A program made the translations under genes and the position numbers. The notes below the pieces were generated by a model that searched no databases, was not told the origin of the DNA, and was given only the letters and a program-made list of their open reading frames with translations. 64,000 nucleotides of DNA from Flavobacterium gawalongense (GTDB lineage Bacteria; Bacteroidota; Bacteroidia; Flavobacteriales; Flavobacteriaceae). Of the stretch, positions 46,822-55,688 are shown one piece after another; within the stretch, counting starts at the first letter, position 1; each line of letters opens with the position of its first letter. Location of the stretch: contig NZ_VJZP01000011.1 in the NCBI RefSeq assembly GCF_007097265.1, positions 46,697 through 110,696 on the forward strand. The letters run 5' to 3'.

Positions 46822-47964
46822 TTACACTTTGCCGTAAACACGTACGATATAATTTCCGTTTAAAAATTGTTTTGGATCAATTTGGCTTTGCAAGACAACT
46901 CCGCGATAAGGAGTTTCGAGCAATAGTTGAGCTGCTTGCGCTAGAGGCGCTGCCGTAGTTGTTTGGATGGCTCTCAATTGATGTTTTCCTACTTTTTGAG
47001 GAAGTATGCATTTCGCAATCTCTCGTCTGCGCAAAATTCCTGCAGCATCTTTACCCTCTACCGCAGCATACAAAATAATTTGGTCGTCTTCAATATGAGG
47101 GATAACCGTTTCCATTTTTTCTTGTAGGCTTTTAATTGCGTTAGATGTCTTTTCCAAATTAGTAAGTTGCTCTTGCACCCAAGTATAATGTCCAGGATGG
47201 CGCAAGGTTTTGTAGTCAAGCGAACGTACCTTTCCTAATAATGCATCAGGCAAATCCGCTGCACCGCCAGAAGTGAGATCCTCTTCATATGCAATGCCAT
47301 CAATAATAATAGTAGCTCTTTCCGACAATGGTGGCAGAGTAGTTTTTTTAAAATCCCTTAAGACTATGGTTTCTTTCAGATATTCTGTAGCTACTCCCAC
47401 CGGACTCCAAGTAAATCCATAATAATGTGGAGCAACAGCATGATTGGTCAGAGCACCAACTTTAAACTCAAGCTTGTCCACTTTATCTACTTCAAAGTCA
47501 ATGCAAAACTGTTGAAAAAGTCCATTGGCTAGCAAGTCTATGTAACCGGGAGCCAGACCAGTTTGAAGTACAAAACCAGTTTTGGCATCTTTTGCCAATG
47601 CCATTATTTCTTCGGTTTCTGAAACATATTCTGTGAGGTTAGCGTAATGCAGATTAAAATCTTTGGCGAATTGAGCTATCCTTGGTGCTTGGCTACCCGG
47701 TAGGCAGTCGAGAATAATATCTCCTTGACGCAAGATTATTGCCATTTCATCCGTTAGGCCTTTTTCAGCAAGATGAAAGTCCTTAATGAAACAGGGTTTC
47801 GTTGTTCCTTCTTCAATCCAATTAGCTACTTTTTTTGCTTTTGAATGGGTTCTGTCTCCAATAAAAAGTGTAGGGGTTACTTCACTCCATTCCATCAATA
47901 ACAAACCGATAGCTTCGGCAATTCCACCGGCTCCGGCAATAATAATATTGTGATGCTTTTTCAT
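46822..47964 (-). CDS. Saccharopine dehydrogenase-family oxidoreductase
   Basis: A 380-residue protein. N-terminal Rossmann fold with GAGGIAEAIGLLLMEW (residues 11-26), ILDCLPGSQAPRIAQ, and the catalytic-domain segment LQTGLAPGYIDLLANGLFQQ, then a C-terminal saccharopine dehydrogenase domain. Exact reaction not known; members in Bacteroidota include carboxynorspermidine-like and lysine-pathway enzymes. Confidence 0.82.
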   Translation of the reverse strand: MKKHHNIIIAGAGGIAEAIGLLLMEWSEVTPTLFIGDRTHSKAKKVANWIEEGTTKPCFIKDFHLAEKGLTDEMAIILRQGDIILDCLPGSQAPRIAQFAKDFNLHYANLTEYVSETEEIMALAKDAKTGFVLQTGLAPGYIDLLANGLFQQFCIDFEVDKVDKLEFKVGALTNHAVAPHYYGFTWSPVGVATEYLKETIVLRDFKKTTLPPLSERATIIIDGIAYEEDLTSGGAADLPDALLGKVRSLDYKTLRHPGHYTWVQEQLTNLEKTSNAIKSLQEKMETVIPHIEDDQIILYAAVEGKDAAGILRRREIAKCILPQKVGKHQLRAIQTTTAAPLAQAAQLLLETPYRGVVLQSQIDPKQFLNGNYIVRVYGKV

Positions 47965-48036
47965 ATACTAAAGTTACTGTTTTTTCTTGATTTAGTATTT
48001 GAAATCATTTAGTAATTTGTTGATTATGCAAACTAG

Positions 48037-48106
48037 GTTCCTGTCAAGGATAGCAACGAAAAGCACCTTCCTGCGGACTTGTAGTGAATAGCATGCTCGG
48101 ACAGTC
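48037..48106. repeat. GC-richer intergenic segment, possible dispersed repeat
   Basis: AGGTTCCTGTCAAGGATAGC and CTGCGGACTTGTAGTGAATA stand out in composition from the AT-rich flanks. The words resemble intergenic repeats of flavobacteria as I remember them. Copy number must be tested. Confidence 0.35.
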
Positions 48107-48236
48107 TTATAGTACTTATTATTTATTGATATTTCTTATTGAAAAATTTATTTCACTGTTACTAAATCAATAGATTAAAATTAAATTCATGTAAATCAGT
48201 TGTTTAGTATGAAACGAGGCACGATTTTTAGTCTTT

Positions 48237-49337
48237 TTACACAAAAATGCGATAAGACGAGCTTCTTCCTCCTCCATCGTCTTTTGTCAAAATGCCTTTC
48301 GAAATTAAATCTTGAATATCTCGCAGAGCTGTATCAGGAGAGCATTTTGCGATTTTTGCCCATTTTGTAGAGGTAAGTTTGCCTTCAAAGCCTTCAAGCA
48401 TTTTATTGAGAAGTAATTTTTGTCTTTCGTTCAAGAGTATATGAGTTTGTTTCTCCCAAAAACTAGCTTTTAATAGTACTTGTTCCAAAGTAGTATTCGT
48501 TGCATTTAAGGCAGCTAAGAGATTCTCAAAAAACCATTGTAACCAATTTGTAATATCTAATGTTCCTTTCTGTATTTGTTCCAAAATAGAGTAGTACCCG
48601 TTGCGTTGCAAAAGAATTTGTGCAGACATACTGTAAAATCGTTTAGAACTGCCATCTGCTTTACACAATTGCATATCTGTAATAGCACGAGCTATTCTGC
48701 CATTTCCATCATCAAAAGGGTGAAGGGTAATAAACCATAAATGAGCAATTCCAGCTTTCATTACAGGATCTAAAGTGTTTTCGTTAGAAAACCATTCTAA
48801 AAATTGGTTTATTTCTTTTTCTAAAAGTATAGCATCAGGAGCCTGAAAATGTATTTTCTCTCTGCCAAAACCACCTGAAACGACCTGCATTGGGCCATTA
48901 TCATCTGTTCTCCATTGCCCAACATTAATTTTATACATACCGCTTCTTCCTGTTGGGAATAAGCAGTTATGCCATCCAAATAATCGGTTTGCTGTTAGCG
49001 GAGTAGTATAATTTTGAGTAGCATCCAACATCATTTCTACAACTCCGTCTACATTTCTATCGGAAGGAACAAGTCCGGCAATATCCATTCCCAGATGTCT
49101 TGCGATGGAAGAACGTACCTGATCTGTCTTCAGGATTTCTCCTTCAATCTCAGATGATTTTAGAATATCTATGGTCAATGTGTCTAACAGGGCTTGTTCT
49201 TGCAATGCAAATCTCATAGCTTCCATTTTTCCCATGAGTTTGCCTTGCTTGTTTCTTAGGTCTCCCAATAGCGATTGTAAAACGTTTGAATCCCAAGTAA
49301 AGGAGGGCCAATTGTCATTTTGATAGATATATTTCAT
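48237..49337 (-). CDS. Fic-domain protein with DUF4172 and C-terminal winged helix
   Basis: A 366-residue protein. N-terminal DUF4172 segment (residues 1-80, MKYIYQNDNWPSFTW), inhibitory-type motif SSEIEG (near residue 60), Fic motif HPFDDGNGRIAR (near 207-218), and a C-terminal winged helix (about 315-366: WAKIAKCSPDTALRDIQDL). The start at 49337 is preferred to the ATG at 49349, which lies inside the first palindrome. Two palindromes upstream suggest autoregulation. AMPylation target unknown. Confidence 0.9.
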   Translation of the reverse strand: MKYIYQNDNWPSFTWDSNVLQSLLGDLRNKQGKLMGKMEAMRFALQEQALLDTLTIDILKSSEIEGEILKTDQVRSSIARHLGMDIAGLVPSDRNVDGVVEMMLDATQNYTTPLTANRLFGWHNCLFPTGRSGMYKINVGQWRTDDNGPMQVVSGGFGREKIHFQAPDAILLEKEINQFLEWFSNENTLDPVMKAGIAHLWFITLHPFDDGNGRIARAITDMQLCKADGSSKRFYSMSAQILLQRNGYYSILEQIQKGTLDITNWLQWFFENLLAALNATNTTLEQVLLKASFWEKQTHILLNERQKLLLNKMLEGFEGKLTSTKWAKIAKCSPDTALRDIQDLISKGILTKDDGGGRSSSYRIFV

Positions 49338-49341
49338 TATT

Positions 49342-49360
49342 CTCCGCATTATTTGCGGTA
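49342..49360. promoter_or_regulatory. Palindrome 1 upstream of the second fic gene
   Basis: CCGCA (49344-49348), 5 bp, TGCGG (49354-49358). It is 5 bp upstream of the chosen start codon and inside the putative leader. Confidence 0.6.
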
Positions 49361-49394
49361 AATATAATATTTATTCTTCACATATTGTTTTATT

Positions 49395-49413
49395 CTCCGC
49401 AAAATATGCGGTG
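49395..49413. promoter_or_regulatory. Palindrome 2 upstream of the second fic gene
   Basis: CCGCA (49397-49401), 5 bp, TGCGG (49407-49411), within TTATTCTCCGCAAAATATGC and GGT. Centre-to-centre distance to palindrome 1 is 53 bp, close to five helical turns. Confidence 0.6.
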
Positions 49414-49587
49414 ATTAAGGTGTTTAATTACCGCTGCTTAGTATATTCGGCAATGATTTTTCAAAAATATTCAGTTGTCGCAAATTTTGCACATACTGAA
49501 GATAGTGCATAAAAAAATCGGTTTAGAAAGTTCTAGGCACTATTTCTTAAAGTGTGCAAGTATCTTTTGCCCAATCGTTTTGGTTTT

Positions 49588-49803
49588 CTAAATCGCTATT
49601 TTTATCTTTTGATGGTAATCTTTACCAAAACTTTTGCCTTGTTTTAGTCGCGCATTATCTAATGTGAATCCTTTGATGATAAATTCCTTTAAGGTCTTGA
49701 TTACCCAAATACGGAATTGAGTTGCCTGAGTATTGAAGTACAAATAAGGTATAATTTTAGACAAGAAAGAAATAAATAAGCGTACAAAATTTATTCTGAG
49801 CAA
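49588..49803 (-). pseudogene. RhuM-family remnant
   Basis: The minus strand encodes NTQATQFRIWVIKTLKEFII and KGFTLDNARLKQGKSFGKDY, then HQKIKIAI. This matches the RhuM-family core as I recall it (QATQFRIW..TLKEFIIKGF..LD..RLKQGK.FGKDY). The N-terminal DNA-binding half and the following part are gone. DYHQKI may be a deletion join to the downstream FYQKITDIY segment. Not expected to be functional. Confidence 0.65.
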
Positions 49804-49959
49804 AGAATAAAAAACAAAAAGGGTGGCAAAAGATTATTGCTGGACAATGCTTTTTTGCGGAACAATCTTATATGAATAATTTAAGGGGTAAACAGTATAA
49901 AAAATGAACTGGTTAAATGAAAAAATGCAGCTTTTTTATCTCTTTATATCTGGTTCCAT

Positions 49960-50075
49960 TTATTCGTATTTTAAACCCGCGTATTGGCAAAACTCTTCTA
50001 CATTAATAAGTTGTTTTGTGGATTGTTTAGGTCTTCCCTAATCTTTTGGCATAATCTTGTGCTTTGGTAGGTTGT
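49960..50075 (-). pseudogene. Frameshifted gene fragment
   Basis: Two overlapping frames give KAQDYAKRLG and then RPKQSTKQLINVEEFCQYAG and LKYE, joined by removing one base near 50035. The C-terminal tail looks like a real protein end. Family not recognised. Together with the RhuM remnant it marks a decayed accessory island (49360-50080). Confidence 0.45.
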
Positions 50076-50085
50076 ATTCAAACCA

Positions 50086-51552
50086 TCATTTACTATTCTT
50101 CAAAGCCTCCATTAATTCTACCATATCTACCACACCGTAAGTAGATGAATAGTCTGATACGGCATAAGGCAATATAAGGCTGTTGTTGTGAATAATCGAA
50201 CCGCAAGAATACACTACATTAGGTACATAACCTTCCCGTTCATCTTCCAGTGGTGAAAGCAAGGGCTCTTTAAGTCTTCCAATTTCCTTCGAAGGATCAT
50301 CAAGATCAAACAGCGAAGCACCTATGCAATATCGTCTCATGGCACCTACACCATGCGTAATAACCAACCAGCCTTCTTCGGTCCAAAGTGGCGATCCACA
50401 ATTTCCAATTTGTGTAAATTCCCATGTATAACGCGGCTCTTGGAGGATAACGGGATTATTCCATTGCGTAGGCCTATCGGAATACATAAGGTAATTGTTA
50501 ACACCGTCAATTCTGGATAGCATAGCATATTTGCCCTTGATTTTTCTAGGGAATAATGCCAGATTTTTATTTTGAGCACCGGCTCCATATAAGGGCATTA
50601 CACGGAACGTATAAAAGTCTTCAGTAGAAATAAGTTTTGGAAGAATGACATGACCATTATAAGCCGTATAAGTAGCCATTACTCGATCTGATTTATCATC
50701 ATCCACAAAGCGTACAAAACGGGCATCTTCAATACCACGACTTTCAGAATCTGATATCGGAAATATAACACGTTCGGTGATATCGGAATCGTGCTTGAAT
50801 TGCAAATCATAAAATGAATCCGCCAACCAGATCACTTCTTCGAGTGCAGTTCTCCTCTCCTGGCGAATCAGTGGATCGCTTAATGCTTTATTTACCACAT
50901 TTTTTAATACGGCATAATCAAATTCGTCCGGCAGGTCTTGCATAATACGGGTTGAGTATTTGTCCGAAGTATGCATTTCTGCCAATTTCATCAGAAATCG
51001 TTCTTTGTTGTATAACGTTTTGTGTACAATCTCTGCTTTATCAATGTTATTACCGATTTTCATCACCTGGAGATTGTTATTCTTATCCAGGATTCCCCTT
51101 CTAAAAACAATTGATGAGATATGACCTTCGCCGGTGGCACGGAAAGAAATAATGACACGCTTTTCTCCCTTTTCGAGACCCGACTGATCGAAATCTTCCA
51201 CAATGGAAGGGTTGAAAATGGCTGTGGATTCTATAGCATACTCCATTGTACAGTAGGAACCGATGAGCATTTTTCGTTCCTGTGACAGGCCGTCATAGTT
51301 GATTTGCATCCCTTCAATTATGCCCCTGATTTTTTCGCAATGCCTAAAAAATATGCTTGAAATATTTCGATGTCGTCTGGCAAACTCACGAAGTGTATGT
51401 TCCAAAGTGTCTATGACTTGTTTATCATCCAACATCATTATGCGGCTCACCATTTTTTGGGTCCGTTGATCGCCATTCATAAAATACCGGGCAACAACCC
51501 TCCTGGAATCAGGGGTGAATATTATATTTTTTCGGATTACAGGAACTCGCAT
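50086..51552 (-). CDS. GH130-family glycosidase / phosphorylase
   Basis: A 488-residue protein of the beta-mannoside phosphorylase/hydrolase family (GH130). Core features: GIEDARFVRF (conserved Glu/Asp-rich loop), TYTAYNGHVILPKLIST, LFPRKIKGKYAMLSR, GNCGSPLWTEEGWLVITHGV and LPYAVSDYSS. Residues 1-200 form a variable N-terminal region. Likely cytosolic, acting on beta-mannosides by phosphorolysis; the precise acceptor is not clear from sequence. Confidence 0.87.
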   Translation of the reverse strand: MRVPVIRKNIIFTPDSRRVVARYFMNGDQRTQKMVSRIMMLDDKQVIDTLEHTLREFARRHRNISSIFFRHCEKIRGIIEGMQINYDGLSQERKMLIGSYCTMEYAIESTAIFNPSIVEDFDQSGLEKGEKRVIISFRATGEGHISSIVFRRGILDKNNNLQVMKIGNNIDKAEIVHKTLYNKERFLMKLAEMHTSDKYSTRIMQDLPDEFDYAVLKNVVNKALSDPLIRQERRTALEEVIWLADSFYDLQFKHDSDITERVIFPISDSESRGIEDARFVRFVDDDKSDRVMATYTAYNGHVILPKLISTEDFYTFRVMPLYGAGAQNKNLALFPRKIKGKYAMLSRIDGVNNYLMYSDRPTQWNNPVILQEPRYTWEFTQIGNCGSPLWTEEGWLVITHGVGAMRRYCIGASLFDLDDPSKEIGRLKEPLLSPLEDEREGYVPNVVYSCGSIIHNNSLILPYAVSDYSSTYGVVDMVELMEALKNSK

Positions 51553-51572
51553 AGCTTTATTTTTAAATTATA

Positions 51573-52070
51573 ATAAAATAAGTGCGCTTTTTATGTAGGG
51601 ATAAAAAGTCGTTTAGGTATGTTACCTCATAGCTCGTTCTTGTTTTAGATGATCCACAAGGGTATCTGTTTGGAGCGCATCCATTCCTACTCCGAGTTAC
51701 TTCTATCTCTAAACCTGTCCAAAGAGTGTTGATACTCAAGCCAAGTGGTTGATGAAGAAGATTAAATTATTGAAATGCTAACGCAAAAAAACTTTATTTT
51801 TTTGTTCTGGAGTCATTTTGTTGACGTTTTAAGTCTCAATCTATTTCAGGACGAATCACTTAAGAAGTTGGGAATTTTGGAAGCTCAAACTTAAATTAAG
51901 TGATGATTTCAAAATTACAAAAAAATAATAAAATAAGTATTAATATTTGGGTTACAGTGTAAATGCTTTTTTTAAGACCTAATGATTGACGGGAATTGAA
52001 TTTTAAATATTGATCTCGATTAGTGATTTAACGTTTATTTTGATATGGTATTTTGTGTTGCTTTATGCTG
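51573..52070. other. 498-bp gene-free stretch
   Basis: No ORF of convincing composition on either strand. Part (51640-51740) is less AT-rich. No tRNA, rRNA or strong terminator seen; a small RNA cannot be excluded. Confidence 0.4.
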
Positions 52071-53465
52071 TTATTTTCCGATACAGAAATTAGCAAAAAT
52101 ATTTCCCAGCAATTCATCGTTAGTAACCTGTCCGGTAATCATCCCAAAATGATACAAGGCTTCCTTAATATCTAATGCCATCAAGTCGCTTGATAAGTTA
52201 GTTTCAAGGCCAAATTTCACTTTTTGTATTTCGTCTAACGCTTTTAGTAAGGAATCGTAATGTCTTGTGTTAGTTACGATTGTTTCATTATTTCTTAATG
52301 CACCAGTATTGACAAAGGATAATAATTGATTTTTGAGTTCGTCCACGCCCAGTTTTTCTTTAGCAGAAATTAGCAAGATAGTTGGAATTTCAGATTTGAT
52401 GTTTTGTATTTCAGTTTCGGTTAATTTATCGGCTTTGTTACCGATAATGACAAGAGGTTTCAAAGGAAACTGATTCTTGATTTTTTCTAATTCAATCTGA
52501 ATTTGTTTAAAACTGCCATCTGTCATTTGCGAACTGCTGTCTAATAAATAAACGACAACTTGTGCTTGTTCAATTTTTTCAAAAGTCTTACGAATCCCAA
52601 TACTTTCCACGATATCCTCAGTTTCCCGAATTCCAGCCGTATCTATGAATCTAAAACCGATTCCACCAATCACTAATTCGTCTTCTATTGTATCACGTGT
52701 AGTTCCCGCAATCTCTGAAACGATGGCGCGTTCTTCATTTAATAAAGCATTCAGCAGCGTCGATTTTCCCACATTGGGTTCACCCACAATAGCCACGGGA
52801 ATTCCGTTTTTTATGACATTTCCTACGGCAAACGAATCGATTAAACGTTTTAGGACAAATTCTATTCTATTCAATAATTCATGAAATTGGGTTCTGTCGG
52901 CAAATTCCACATCTTCCTCGGCAAAGTCGAGTTCGAGTTCAATTAGCGAAGCAAAATTCAACAGTTCTTCACGCAGTTTGGCTATTTCATTAGAGAAACC
53001 ACCACGCATTTGCTGCATCGCAATTTGATGAGAAGCTTCATTATCTGATGAAATTAAATCGGCAACGGCTTCAGCTTGGGATAAATCGAGTTTTCCATTT
53101 AGAAAAGCTCGTAGTGTAAATTCACCAGGATCAGCCATGCGACACCCTTTGCGGAGCAATAACTGAATAATTTGCTGTTGGATATAAGTAGAACCGTGAC
53201 AAGAAATTTCAATGGTGTTCTCGCCTGTATAGGAGTTCGGCCCTTTGAAAATAGAGACTAATACCTGATCCAAAGTTTTGGTATTATCCATAATGTGGCC
53301 TAAATGTAATGTATGTGTTTTTTGTTTTGTTAAATCTTTATTTTTAATGGATCGAAAAACAGAATTACCAATAGCAATGGCATCTTTACCGGAAATTCGA
53401 ATTACGGCTATTGCTCCGGCTCCCGAAGGAGTTGCCAGTGCTACTATGGAATCGTGAGGTATCAT
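52071..53465 (-). CDS. mnmE: tRNA modification GTPase MnmE
   Basis: A 464-residue protein that, with MnmG, makes 5-carboxymethylaminomethyluridine at tRNA wobble positions. N-terminal TrmE domain (formyl-THF binding), G domain from about 222 with G1 GEPNVGKST, G2/G3 DTAG, G4 GNKAD, and the conserved C-terminal CIGK. Full length. Monocistronic with a good promoter. Confidence 0.97.
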   Translation of the reverse strand: MIPHDSIVALATPSGAGAIAVIRISGKDAIAIGNSVFRSIKNKDLTKQKTHTLHLGHIMDNTKTLDQVLVSIFKGPNSYTGENTIEISCHGSTYIQQQIIQLLLRKGCRMADPGEFTLRAFLNGKLDLSQAEAVADLISSDNEASHQIAMQQMRGGFSNEIAKLREELLNFASLIELELDFAEEDVEFADRTQFHELLNRIEFVLKRLIDSFAVGNVIKNGIPVAIVGEPNVGKSTLLNALLNEERAIVSEIAGTTRDTIEDELVIGGIGFRFIDTAGIRETEDIVESIGIRKTFEKIEQAQVVVYLLDSSSQMTDGSFKQIQIELEKIKNQFPLKPLVIIGNKADKLTETEIQNIKSEIPTILLISAKEKLGVDELKNQLLSFVNTGALRNNETIVTNTRHYDSLLKALDEIQKVKFGLETNLSSDLMALDIKEALYHFGMITGQVTNDELLGNIFANFCIGK

Positions 53466-53485
53466 ATTTTTATTTCAATTTTATG

Positions 53486-53515
53486 CAAAAGTAAGTAAAA
53501 TTGACAACGCAACAA
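53486..53515 (-). promoter_or_regulatory. Promoter of mnmE
   Basis: On the minus strand TTG (53513-53515), 19 bp, TACTTTTG (53486-53493). Spacing is the Bacteroidota optimum. Confidence 0.7.
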
Positions 53516-53644
53516 GACCAGCTTATTAAACCATTAACTTTATTTTTTGTTAAAAATTAGCCAAACTGATAATAATCATACTATTTTGTGTTTTCTTTTG
53601 TAATTTTATATAGATTATTGATTTGCAATAAATTGAGATGTATT

Positions 53645-54475
53645 ATGAAAAAAATTCTATTTCCTACCGACTTTTCTGATGTATCTAATAATGCATTCAT
53701 TTACGCATTAAAATTGGCGGATTCCATAAATGCCGAAATTATTACGATGCACGTCTATCAATTGCCGCAAGCCAATTATATTAATGTATCGGAATATTTA
53801 CATGAAATTTATGATGTCACTGAGTTAAGTAATTTTGAGAATTACAAAGATGAAGTTCCTCTTTTAAGAAGCATTGCCGAAGAAAATAATTTGGACCATA
53901 TCAAAATAAGCCATGTATTGATTTTGGGTTATTTGGTTCCTGAAATCCAAAAAATAACTAAGGAGGAAAACATTGATTTTGTGGTCATGGGAACTAAAGG
54001 CGCTACGGGATTAAAAGAAACTTTTTTAGGTACGGTTGCAACAAAAGTGATGAATGATGTCAAAGCAGTTGTTTTGGCAATACCTGAACATTGTCAATAC
54101 CAACCCATAAAAAAAATACTTTTTGTCACGCAATTTAGACCCGAAGACCTTGAAGTATTAAAGAAAGTTATGGCTCTAGCCAAAGTATTTCAGGCACATA
54201 TCGATTGTTTACGTGTACTCGCATCCCCTCAAACGGATAAGAATGACTATATGGAAGAATGGAAGCTAATAGTTAAAAATCATGACATCTTATTACATTC
54301 CATTATAAGCAATGATGTGGAAGGTATTATATTGGATTTTATTGATTTGCATAAAATTGATATGATTGCTATGCATGTGTACCATAGAAATTTCTTTGAA
54401 AAATTATTTAAAATCAGTCTTTCAAAAAAATTAGCTTTTCATGTCAATGTGCCTATTCTTGCTATTCATGAATAA
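53645..54475 (+). CDS. Universal stress protein, two UspA domains
   Basis: A 276-residue tandem UspA protein from MKKILFPTDFSD; the upstream 53588 start adds 19 hydrophobic residues that are unlikely to be translated. The first domain keeps the ATP-binding pattern GxxG-9x-G[S/T] in MGTKGATGLKETFLGT. The second (from about 150) has diverged. Paralogue of the next gene. Confidence 0.88.
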   Translation: MKKILFPTDFSDVSNNAFIYALKLADSINAEIITMHVYQLPQANYINVSEYLHEIYDVTELSNFENYKDEVPLLRSIAEENNLDHIKISHVLILGYLVPEIQKITKEENIDFVVMGTKGATGLKETFLGTVATKVMNDVKAVVLAIPEHCQYQPIKKILFVTQFRPEDLEVLKKVMALAKVFQAHIDCLRVLASPQTDKNDYMEEWKLIVKNHDILLHSIISNDVEGIILDFIDLHKIDMIAMHVYHRNFFEKLFKISLSKKLAFHVNVPILAIHE

Positions 54476-54636
54476 AAACAATTTGGATATCAATTTGAAT
54501 AATAAAATTTAAACTGAGTTTGGATTAACAGCTTGAATTCGAATGTTGTTTTGTTTATAAATATCTGATAGTTATTGTGTTAAATGTTAATTTATAATTA
54601 ACTTTGATAGGTGAACCGTTCTAAATACTTAACAAA

Positions 54637-55470
54637 ATGAAAAAAATTCTATTTCCAACAGATTTTTCTGAAGTGGCCACTAATGCCTTTGTACATGCTT
54701 TAGAATTTGCAAAAATAGTTCAAGGTGAACTCGTTTTATTGCACACATTTGAATTGCCCGTATTTGATAATCAGTTTTTTCCTGAAAATTATGCCGTGAT
54801 TTATGATTCATTGGAGTTATCCCAATTCGACATGTTTAAAGAGGAGATTCCAAAGCTTCGAGCCATAGCCGAAGAACGCCACCTCGATAAAATTAAGATG
54901 ACTCACAGGCTCATGGATGGTGATTTATTAACGAATATCAAAAGAGCAATTAAAGAAGATCAAATAGATTTTGTTGTAATGGGGACTTCTGGGGTTACTG
55001 GATGGGATGCGTTTTTTGTAGGAAGTAATGCGGGTTCTGCTATAATAGGGATAGATGTTCCTATGTTGTGTGTCCCATTGGAAGCAAAATTCAAAAAAAT
55101 TGAGACTATTGGTTTCACGACCCGTTTTAGACCTAAAGATAAAAAAGCGCTTAAAACAGTATTGGATATCGCAAAAAAAACAAAAGCAAAAGTGAAATGT
55201 CTTTATGTGAAAACCAGTACTTCTGATGTATCAAAAGAAACAATAGAAAAATGGGAAACCGAGTTTATGCAGGAACCCATTGAGTTTTTTGTCATTACCA
55301 GTGATGAAATAAAAGAAACTATTTTGGATTTCATTTTATATAAAGACATCGATGTGTTAACAATGCTTACTTATAAAAGAGGCTTTTTTGAAGGATTGTT
55401 TAAACCAAGTTTTACAAAAAAATTAGCGACTAATTTTGACATACCAATCTTAGCCATTCATATTGATTAA
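54637..55470 (+). CDS. Universal stress protein, two UspA domains (paralogue)
   Basis: A 277-residue UspA-like protein with MKKILFPTDFSEVATNAFVH and MGTSGVTGWDAFFVGS (GxxG-9x-GS). Same length and layout as the upstream gene, 161 bp away. Probably a tandem duplication. Confidence 0.88.
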   Translation: MKKILFPTDFSEVATNAFVHALEFAKIVQGELVLLHTFELPVFDNQFFPENYAVIYDSLELSQFDMFKEEIPKLRAIAEERHLDKIKMTHRLMDGDLLTNIKRAIKEDQIDFVVMGTSGVTGWDAFFVGSNAGSAIIGIDVPMLCVPLEAKFKKIETIGFTTRFRPKDKKALKTVLDIAKKTKAKVKCLYVKTSTSDVSKETIEKWETEFMQEPIEFFVITSDEIKETILDFILYKDIDVLTMLTYKRGFFEGLFKPSFTKKLATNFDIPILAIHID

Positions 55471-55688
55471 TTTTGAGTGTTGCTATTGAAAATAACTGTT
55501 GAACGTTTTTATGTATGATTTTCCAGTATTTTTAAAAATTAAAAAATTTCGAAAAATTAGGAAGTGTCTTGGAATTGAAAAATGCATAGAAGACCTTTTT
55601 ATGGTATAAATATAGTTACGTATTCCTTGTTCTCTAATGAATGAATTGTCGATGGAAGCACTATATTTGTAGTTCATCAAAATGAATT

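Noticed and set aside
49335..49349. ATG at 49349 as start of the second fic gene
   Set aside because: It lies inside palindrome 1; the next in-frame ATG at 49337 gives the family N-terminus MKYIYQNDNW.
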